Source: Massospora cicadina | Lineage: Eukaryota > Entomophthoromycota > Entomophthoromycetes > Entomophthorales > Entomophthoraceae | Assembly: GCA_022478985.1 (NCBI GenBank) | Contig: JAKSZP010006619.1 | Location: forward strand, 62,001 to 126,000 | DNA length: 64,000 nucleotides | Direction: 5' to 3' | Shown here: positions 56,390-64,000 of the stretch, one piece after another | Layout: each line of letters begins with the position of its first letter | Position numbering within the stretch: the stretch's first letter is position 1 | Notes under the pieces: generated by a model | Seen by the model: only the letters and a program-made list of their open reading frames with translations | What the model was told of the DNA's origin: nothing | The model's database searches: none | Position numbers and translations under genes: made by a program

Positions 56390-57239
56390 TGTAAGGGAAA
56401 CTGGAGCGCAGGAGGTAGAAGAAGGGAAAGCACTATGCCATAGGTGTAACAACAAGGCCAAGTAACTCAAAAATGTAGTAATGTCCCAGGCGCTCTGGGT
56501 TATATTTACATATAAATTTGGTGAGCAAAACGCACACCAAACTGGACACAAATATCAGGGACAAGAGTTCCTGAGAAATGGGAAAGGTGGTATAAGTATT
56601 GATGCAAAAATGACAAAATAAGATGCAATGGATTCAGCAGAATAGGCTGCGGAATGGGTGGAATAGGCCACAGAGTTGGCGGGGGGTTTGTGTCCCACTG
56701 GGAAGCCAAACCAGAGCGTGAAATGGACTCCAGCCATCACTATACTTTCAACTGAGGTATTCTTTTCAAAATGATCAGAAAAGTATGGAAACTTTCACAA
56801 AAATCCTTAGACTTATTAAATTTATCTGAGTATCTGAGAAAAGCAAAGACTTCCTCAGCTGGGGTGTAAAACTTAAAGGGAGAGTTTTCAATAATTTTTT
56901 AGCAATTACAAATTACAAATTACCATGCAATTATTAAAATATGATCTAAGCCATAAAGTTTCCGCCTTTCAGAAAAATAAAATTTTACAAATGTGTCCAA
57001 ATTTCATAATATTGCATCATGTGATTTCTGGATTTTTGCATCAATTTCCACAAGATTTTTTTTGCCTCAGACGAGCCATTTTTTCAGCCAATGCATGTAA
57101 AGCCAGAACCCATTTTCTGTCAATAGCCTTAGAAAGGTCATCAGTGACTTTTAGGGGTACTTGTCTTGGCTCCAAGGTCATGTTTGACTTTTCTTTGGAG
57201 GGACGTTTAACACCAGGAAATACGTCACTAGCTGTGGCA
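56390..57239 (-). repeat. G4 5' LTR
   Basis: Read on the - strand: starts TGCCACAGCTAGTG, ends CCAGTTTCCCTTACA. It pairs with 51430-52270. No tRNA-complementary primer site (TGG...) follows. Confidence 0.72.
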
Positions 57240-57600
57240 TATCACTCCCTAAGAGTAAATAATATCTATCAATTGGGTTTAGTATAATTTTATTTATTAT
57301 AATTTTTATATTTTTACATTTTTATATTTTTTCTTTTATTATTTTATTATTTTTACTATATTTATTTTATATTGCAATTATACTGTTATTTTATATCTTT
57401 TATTATCCCAATGAAACAATTTCTTAATACTTTTATAACGTTAGGTGGATACAGTTTTATATATGATCAGTTTTAACATACCTAATTGTATAAATGTGTT
57501 ATGATGTCTTCTAAGTGTTGGTCAAGTTACTCAAATATGTTATTGTCAAAGTTGTTAATACTAATTACATCCTTGTCAAGAAGCCTTATTTTGCTAAAAG
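57240..57600. other. AT-rich spacer
   Basis: TTTTAT/TATTTT runs, no gene or repeat end seen. Confidence 0.5.
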
Positions 57601-58990
57601 TTCCAAACTCATGAAATGGACTGATTTCAGTGGTAGGGAACAGATGCAGAAAAAAGTAATTATCTGATGTATTTTGATGGTGATGGGCTGATTTTGTAGG
57701 TTTGAATATATTATATGAATTTATTAATGGATGTGAATGATGATACCAGGTGCAATGTTTGTATCAAATCAAATTTGGACCATGGAGACATACTTTGCCA
57801 TAAAGTCCTCCCAGAATTTTTAATTTTTAGTCCAGTCAGGATGAAACTTGATCTCTTGATTTTATATTATTGTGCTGATCTGACTAAAGAGTGATGCCCT
57901 TTGACTTATTAATCTGTGTGGGTAATGGTTTTAGCTTCAATTGTGCTTTTCCATGCTCAATTGGACTACTTCATCCTTTTTATAGTAAAGTGAAGAGAGT
58001 CTTGCAGAGAATAGTATCATACTTGTGATTTGTAACAACTCAAATTCTAAGGAAACCAGTCCTGATTAGGTCATCATTTATGTATTCAGAAAGAATATGA
58101 AAGTTGCTGCTATACAATAGATCCAAATCTTAGAGGTATGGTACTATATTTTTAAGTGATTTGGTTGTATGCACTCCTGCTTCCTGAATAGCCTTAGCTT
58201 TGACCCATTTAGTCAAGTGGTCGATAGAATCAATAATGTACTTGACCCTTTGACATGCTTGTGTGAATGAGCCTGACAACATCAATAAGTATGAGATGCC
58301 AAGCAAATGTGGACTGAAAAAACTGATAAAATGTTTATCTTTAAAATGGTTTTTTTGACTTCAGCAATTTTGTAAAGTGTCCCGTTTTTGATAATTGCAT
58401 TTTTTTGTGAATCCAATGATGATATTGGACAGATTCAGGCTCATCTTGGTACCCTTCAATAACCTTCTTAAACTCATTAGCAGCTGAACTAAATGCTGTG
58501 ATTTTGGGAAGTTGGGATAGGCAACTGGCGTTCTGATGCTTTAGCCTATTTTGATGCTCAATTGTGGATTTTTAGGCATGAATCTTCATTGCCCAGCAGC
58601 CTAATCGGTCCTATGGATCTCTCAGGTTGTTCATCCATATTAGGGATGCATGATCAGTAACAAGCTTGAGTTTGTGAAGTTAGACATAAAATTTGTTTAC
58701 AAAATATGTGAACACCAAGCATTACCGCTCTTTCACCATATAAATTCTCTCATAAACGCTTAAGGTCTGATCAGCAAAGGTAACAGGGTGTTCTTCGCCG
58801 TCCTCTTCTATCTGAGGTAATACAGCCCCCACTACCGTGAGTGATGCATCAGTTTAAAAATAAATTTGTTGTAAAATTGGCAGAATCATTTAAGATACAC
58901 TGTAAGGGTTTTTGCACAGGGCTGACCCACTGAGCAATTGGAATGACAATATGAAGATCTTTGGCCTCTCAGAGCACACTTAAAATAATA
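57600..58990 (-). pseudogene. Gypsy remnant G5: RNase H end and integrase
   Basis: Near 58300-58160 the - strand reads MLSGSFTQACQRVKYIIDSI and DHLTKWVKAKAI, an integrase core entry of the G1/G2 type. To its right (58990-58400) lie decayed RNase H pieces, for example LVTDHASLIWMNNL near 58665. Downstream sequence to 57600 keeps no further motif. Neither LTR could be assigned. Confidence 0.6.
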
Positions 58991-59345
58991 AATATAAAAA
59001 AGGGAGCAATATCCCTGAAAGCACTTCTTTTATTGTAAATAATCTGAGCGGATCCTTCCTAGTCCGCTTAATCTCTCTACTATAAACAACCTCCATCTCT
59101 CAATCACCCATCTTGCTTATAAACAGCTGCTTCAGATGATACCGCTCTCATAGCTTGGACTATTCTATTCTGCTGATTCTCCTCAATTTCAGATTGTTAT
59201 TATTTTAGCTCTCTATCGCCCTAATTGTAGCCGATCTAATATCTATTCATCATTTATTGACATCGCCTTATCGCCTTATTTGGAGGCAATCCAATATAAC
59301 TCATTATATCTCAATATCGCCTCATCTCAAGGCACTCAAATGATC
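58991..59345 (-). repeat. Possible LTR or 3' region of G7
   Basis: Non-coding, rich in CGCC/GGCG-type short motifs (TATCGCC recurs about five times on the + strand), lying just downstream of the G7 integrase end. The - strand has CAATAAAAG near 59035, a possible poly(A) signal. No second copy is in the window, so LTR status is unproven. Confidence 0.3.
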
Positions 59346-59379
59346 AAACCCAATGTCATTTTTGGTGGATTCTTTCCAA

Positions 59380-60385
59380 TCCTCCTTAGCGATTCCCAGC
59401 TTATCATCCAGTCATATTGGAATCGCAAAATTACCCCTCCTTGAATGGATGATAAAACTCTTATTGCTTATATGGTCAGAGGAACTTTGCATGCACTCAG
59501 TTAATGATCAGACCACTTGCAGGGTCCTTGATGGTATAAGTGTCAACCCCAGTTTTCTCTATAACTTTGAACGGACTAATCCAGATGTTGGCCAGCTTGT
59601 GTTTCTGACCAAACCCATGCTGGTCATTAAATAAAACCATATCTTCATCTTGGAATTGAGCGAGGCTGCTACGCCATACTTTATCAGCTGCCTGAGCCTT
59701 TATCTTCTTTGCTAAACTGCATGAGTAAACTTCAGTTTGCAGTTTGATCAGCGTGTCCACTAAGTTATTCAAATACTAATGAGGATCCATTCCGCCAGTA
59801 TCCTCTATTCAGGAATAGAGCAGTGCTGGAAGTGCAGGGTTCTGTCCATAAAATAGTTGTAAAGGGCTTTTCCCCATAGCGGAATGGTAGCTAATGTTGT
59901 AAGCGAAAATGGCAGTGAAAAGGAGAGAGGTCCAATCAGAAGGTCGATCCATCACCAATTTTAAAGTATGTTCACCAAGGTACCATTAACACGCTCAATT
60001 ATTCCATTAGATTCAGGGTGATAAGGGGGTTGTCAGAACCCCGCAAATGCCCATTAATTCGTTGAGCTTAGGTAAGATGTGTGAAGTGAAGTTCATTCCG
60101 TTGTCAGTAAAGATGAACTGGGGACAACCGTCGCTGAATTATACATTCAATAACAAACTTAGCCACTGTTAGTGCCACCAAAATGCATATTGGTCGCGCC
60201 TCAACCCACCTGGTCAAGTGGTCAATTGCTACCAGGATTTATTTGGACTGGTCTGCCCCTGTTGGCAGGGGACCCACAACATCAATTGAAACAGTGTGCC
60301 AGGCAAAGTTCAGCTTCACTGTCAGAATTGCATATGACCACATAATCCAACCTTTTAACTGATTATAAGATTTGATGATTAAATT
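59380..60385 (-). pseudogene. Gypsy remnant G7: integrase
   Basis: Core motifs: HTVSIDVVGPLPTGADQSK near 60300 (first catalytic D), VAIDHLTRWVEARPI, and HPESNGIIERVNGTLVNIL near 60010 (glutamate). The C-terminal domain 59772-59497 is open and contains DEDMVLFNDQHGFG, WISPFKVIEKTGVDTYTIKD and ASGLIINECM, a typical non-chromodomain integrase tail. The 5' side is cut by the G6 LTR. It is closest to G1/G6 by motif. Confidence 0.75.
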
Positions 60386-60428
60386 TAATTATATAGGATT
60401 GGCAACAGCGGCCAATTGATGGGATTAT

Positions 60429-61270
60429 TGTTGGGCATCATCCCCAATGATATTTGAAGCCACCAACTAATGAATTTATTGTTGGCATCATACCTGATGA
60501 TATTTGAGGCCACTGACAGATGAGAATTTCGCCAGGCATCATCCCTGAAAAAATCAAGCAATAATTCGATATGGGAATAACACCCAATAGATGAATTGTA
60601 GGGAATCATTCAGAGTGGAATGGATTGGAGTCGTTGAAAACTACCAAAACGTTTAAACGCCGGAGGAAGAGTAGAATTGTCATCAGCTGAAACAATTGGT
60701 TTCAAGTCCCTAATACCAATTGTTTGGTCCGCTGAACACCCAAGGATTATGCTGCCTAAGAGACCCAAGGCAATGGTACCTGACGAGATTTGGTGCCTAA
60801 CACTGAGGGTCAAACCAGTATAGGAGCACAAATAATTCCCAGCGGATGGCTGAAAAGTTTTGTGCTGATTATAGCTATAAAAACCCCAAATTATTCCCTA
60901 AAAGCAGATTCAAACTTGATATTAACTAAGTTGTTTTAACATTGATTCTTTTAACATTATTAAGAGAAGAGTGCACGGATCAGATATCCTCAAGTTGTTA
61001 CTATCAAGTCTACGCTTGACTCTGCTTAAAGAGAATAGGGAAAGTGTTCCATACCAGTATCAGAATATCTTCAAGACGAAGAAGAACCAGTTTAGCGTTG
61101 GACTTTTCACTCAACGTGGATTTTGGGGTTCAACTCTAATAATAGTCTTCATACAATTATTGCCCCAGTTACTCAATTTCAATCAAATAATCAACGCAAG
61201 GATCCACAAATCTGTGCAGTTGAAACCTAGGGTTAGATACGAGCAACTAACCAAGCCCAAGATTTTAACA
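60429..61270 (+). repeat. G6 5' LTR
   Basis: From TGTTGGGCATC to GATTTTAACA, directly followed by the primer-binding site. TATA-like GCTATAAAAACCCC at about 60867. The first ~150 bp hold three near-repeats of GTTGGCATCATCC(C/T)..GATGATATTTGA. A similar partial unit lies just before 60429, so the start could be slightly upstream. Confidence 0.65.
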
Positions 61271-61271
61271 C

Positions 61272-61289
61272 TGGTGCTCACTACAGGGG
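61272..61289 (+). promoter_or_regulatory. Primer-binding site of G6
   Basis: TGGTGCTCACTACAGGGG, 1 nt after the LTR; identical to G1 and G2. Confidence 0.75.
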
Positions 61290-61322
61290 TAGTTGAGTTG
61301 TCAAAAGCTAATTTAAATAACG

Positions 61323-62591
61323 ATGTCTTATAAGGAAGAGCTTTGGAAGCTCTGGGCATAACTACAGGCCATCAATTGAACTGTGCTCAGCTCAGCATCT
61401 CAAGCTGATGTTAGTACCTTAGAGGAGCATATGATCTAGGCGGAGGAGATTCTAGAACAGTTAGGAATAGTGAATAACGACCTGTGTGAGAAAGTTGCCT
61501 CTTTGAAGCGTAAAGAGGGTGAATTCATTAAAGAAATTTTTTTAGAAAACTGAATGAGAAGCAGATCAAGAATGCATCTGGAAGTTTCATGAGGAAATGG
61601 CTAAAATGACCAAGCATATCAAGGAATTGAAAAAACACAAATGTGAGTGTGAACAATTTGAGGCAAATGAGGCGAAGCAAAGGCATGTTAAACGCCAATC
61701 AGGAAGACCTCTCCGCCCCAAAATATGCCTAAACCATTTGCTGGTGTGTCAGAAATGACTCCTGAAGCCACTCCTATGGCTTCTCGAGTAGCTGGGTCAG
61801 AATCTTCTATAAGCGGAGCAACCAAGGAATTTCAAAATACCCCAAAATTTCCCACCTTTCACCAGGATAATGCCCTGGCGTTTTCCCACTTATTTGAGAT
61901 GACCATGTTTGGCTATGCGGACCATCAAAAAGCGATGACCATAATGAACTGCCTTAGAAATGGCTGCCAAAATCTGGTGCTACCTCACCTCAATAAGGAT
62001 AATTGGTCATATGCAGAAGCAAAAGCAGCCATTATGTTGGAGTTTGGAAGTCCTACTCGGATGGCAAATCATAAACAAGAGTTCATAAGTATCAAATTTC
62101 TCAAAGATGAAACCCTGGCTAGTTTCTCTGACTGTTTTTACCAAGGAGCCTAGATCTTGGCAGGAGCGAATGTGTTAAGTGACTTTGATGCACGCATAGC
62201 CATGCAGTTGGCACTTCGTCCCTACTGAGAATTGCATCAGATTATGGTGGTGGCGTTAGTGACTCAAACAATAACCTCTCAGATGGTGGACCATCTGAAG
62301 ATGCTTGGAGCCACGTTTGATGCTCTCAACCGCACTTTTAAAGTAATTAAAACAAAGGTGCAAAATATTGTCAAATTTGCTAAACCATCTAAAGAATTGG
62401 AGAGTCGAGTTGTGTCATGCAGTAAACCCAAAGTTCAAAAACAAGTGGACAAATCGCCAATCCGCTGTTTCCAATGCGGGAAGTCAGGCCATGTAATTTC
62501 CCAGTGTCAGGAAAGAAAGCTGAAGGATCAGATTAATCTCATTCAAACCCAAGAAACTGGTTCAGATTCAGGAAAAGGACCAGCAGTCTAG
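61323..62591 (+). pseudogene. gag: G6 gag
   Basis: The start MSYKEELWKLW is followed by an early TAA. After a coiled-coil-like linker the capsid region is open from 61725 to 62153 and again from 62232 to 62591, separated by a TAG and TGA. It ends with zinc knuckle CFQCGKSGHVISQC near 62463-62504. Conserved capsid block DNWSYAEAKAAIM near 61998. Only a few stops interrupt what was one frame of ~420 codons. Confidence 0.8.
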
Positions 62592-63316
62592 ATCAGGAAC
62601 GTTCTTTTACTGCTGATAAACCTGTCCTGCCTGACATAATGAATGAGGAAATCGATATCTCTGACCTATTAGTGGATGATGACTTGCCAGATCCACTACA
62701 TTAGGGAGTTAACTTGGATGTTAATGCTATAACTCAAGCCAAAGTGAAGGGGATCGATCCTGAAATTGTTAATGAGGGTGCTCGACCCTACATACAACAG
62801 CTAGAAGAGAAAGTTACATCTTCCAAGAGCCCTGAAGACTTAATCAAAATGAAGTTGGATGAGGCGAACGTTTCTTCACCTATCAGCGCAATCAAGGAGT
62901 CATTCCCTGATTTATCTTCTCAAATAATTCAAACATTTGATTTGGCAAATAAGGCTGCTATCCATTCAGTAAATACTTTATTGCAGTACTCAGAGTGTAC
63001 CTATGTCAATATTCTAGTCAATAGGATAAGAGTCCAAGCCATAATTGATAGTGGAGCGCCAATCAACGTTGTTTTCACCAAATTAGTGAAACTTATGAAA
63101 ATCTCACCGGATTTGGAGCACCAAAAAGAGTATGGAATGGCTGGACCAGATGTTATCATCTCATGTGGAGCCTACAGTGCGCTACCACTTCAGTTTGGAT
63201 CGCTGATGGTGTCAGCTCCCACCATAGTGCTGGCCAATCCAAACTATGATATACTTATCAGGACGGAGTTCTTGAGGAAGTATGGGGTGAAATGTGATTT
63301 CAAAGAAAAACCCTGA
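62592..63316 (+). pseudogene. G6 protease
   Basis: The open block 62714-63316 has a helical linker (AITQAKVKGIDPEIVNEG, DLIKMKLDEANVSS) then the active site IIDSGAPINVVFTKLVK near 63042 and terminal NYDILIRTEFLRKYGVKCDF. The domain is complete; frames upstream contain one TAG near 62703 and the frame shifts at about 63316. Confidence 0.78.
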
Positions 63317-64000
63317 CAATATTGGGGCAGACGTTGTTTTTGTTTACCAGTGGAAGGGAGAAATTCCGCTGACAAAGAGGAATGATTTTGTCAATTTAAT
63401 TTATAGTGATGGTATTATACCCATTTGCTATAAACTAGTCAGATAAAAATGGAAACCAATGCCAATGGAAATAAAGGAGAATCATGGGATACCTTTAATG
63501 ATGAACATAGCAAACACTATTCTGCCAGGGCTCAAATCATAGTTAACACCAGGTTAATGATAGAACTTCCAGAACAGCTATATGGGGAAATCATCAATTC
63601 ATGGGAAAAATTGAGGATCAAACCGTGGGTTGCACCAGGAATCTTAATGCCAGGTCATGAAGAGATATGAGTACTAGTAGCCAATCTGGGAGAGAAGCCA
63701 ATGAAAAATCGAAAAAAATCAGACCATTGCATTTCTGCACTTTCTCCTGATGGCAGAACTATACGCTTTTCATGAATTTGGATCATTTTCTGAAATGATA
63801 TTGCCAGCGGAAGTTACCAAAAGTGTCAATGTATTAGTGGATTGTGAGCAGCTAGCTGATCTGACTGAGAATCAGCAGGAGGATGTGCTCCAATTATTTG
63901 AAAAATATTGGGAGATATTCACTCAGAATGATCATGACTTAGGATGTGCAAAAAACGTACTCCACAAAGTTGATACTGGGAATATCCACTAATAAAAATG
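63317..64000 (+). pseudogene. pol: G6 pre-RT linker, cut by window end
   Basis: Blocks 63449-63670 and 63750-63992 carry PEQLYGEIINSWEKLRIKPW and LVDCEQLADLTENQQEDVLQ followed by LFEKYWEIFTQNDHDLGCAK, matching G1 9020-9170. Reverse transcriptase itself should start within ~60 bp beyond the window. Confidence 0.72.

Larger units (their letters stand above)
51430..57239 (-). mobile_element. Chromovirus G4 with internal deletion and nested solo LTR
   Basis: Direct LTRs of ~845 bp (51430-52270, 56390-57239) flank a - strand interior with gag/protease fragments and integrase plus chromodomain. The reverse transcriptase core is missing, so part of pol was deleted. A solo LTR of the G3 family is inserted at 54487-55372. 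The LTRs differ at many positions. The G4 LTR is unrelated to that of G3, so this is a second chromovirus family. Confidence 0.75.
60429..64000 (+). mobile_element. Ty3/Gypsy retrotransposon G6, truncated by window end
   Basis: LTR, primer-binding site, gag, protease and the pre-RT linker occur in order on the + strand; the remainder lies outside the window. Protein blocks are closely similar to G1 throughout, and frames are longer and less broken than in G1, so this copy is younger. Confidence 0.83.

Noticed and set aside
1..64000. CRISPR array, phage or bacterial operon
   Set aside because: No regularly spaced short direct repeats with unique spacers, no Shine-Dalgarno-spaced ORF series; all features are eukaryotic transposons.

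Overview
The window is AT-rich eukaryotic DNA built almost entirely from nested, decayed transposable elements. Only one intact protein-coding gene stands out, a 321-codon, intron-free DNase I-family nuclease at 39029-39994. The host is not identifiable with certainty. Chromodomain-bearing Ty3/Gypsy elements, a Tad/L1-like LINE, Helitron-type ends, a TTAA-flanked MITE and a tRNA-derived SINE would fit a large repeat-rich genome, for example an early-diverging or otherwise TE-bloated fungus, but other eukaryotes are not excluded. No prokaryotic operons, CRISPR arrays, rRNA genes or intact tRNA genes were seen.

Layout. 1-5306: AT-rich DNA holding an imperfect ~4.6-kb inverted repeat, each arm carrying a copy of a gag-only retroposon (here GAR). 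5307-16806: a Ty3/Gypsy element on the + strand (G1) with both LTRs, broken gag-pol, an extra degenerate ORF after integrase, and a third GAR copy inserted in pol with an 18-bp target duplication. 17066-34877: a Gypsy element on the - strand (G2) whose 3' LTR is split by a ~9-kb Helitron-type element; that Helitron is itself split by an 8.07-kb LINE with a 16-bp target duplication. G2 gag is interrupted by a solo LTR (L2). 35534-42000: a mosaic of Helitron-type ends, including two copies head to head as a palindrome, one of them carrying a 388-bp piggyBac-like MITE. In the middle of this mosaic is a ~2.3-kb island of apparently single-copy DNA with the DNase I gene. 42076-42360: a SINE with a 16-bp target duplication.

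43791-57239: a second L2 solo LTR split by a complete - strand chromovirus (G3, 44502-50523), then another - strand chromovirus (G4) that carries a solo LTR of the G3 family with perfect 5-bp target duplications. 57240-60428: two truncated - strand Gypsy remnants. 60429-64000: the 5' LTR, gag, protease and start of reverse transcriptase of a + strand Gypsy element (G6) closely related to G1, cut by the window edge.

The transposon ORFs contain many stops and frameshifts, so they are annotated as pseudogenes. Order of insertion can be read directly: G2, then Helitron, then LINE; L2, then G3; G4, then a G3-type solo LTR; G1, then GAR; Helitron, then MITE. Coordinates of element ends are from eye alignment of repeats; those backed by target duplications are the firmest.
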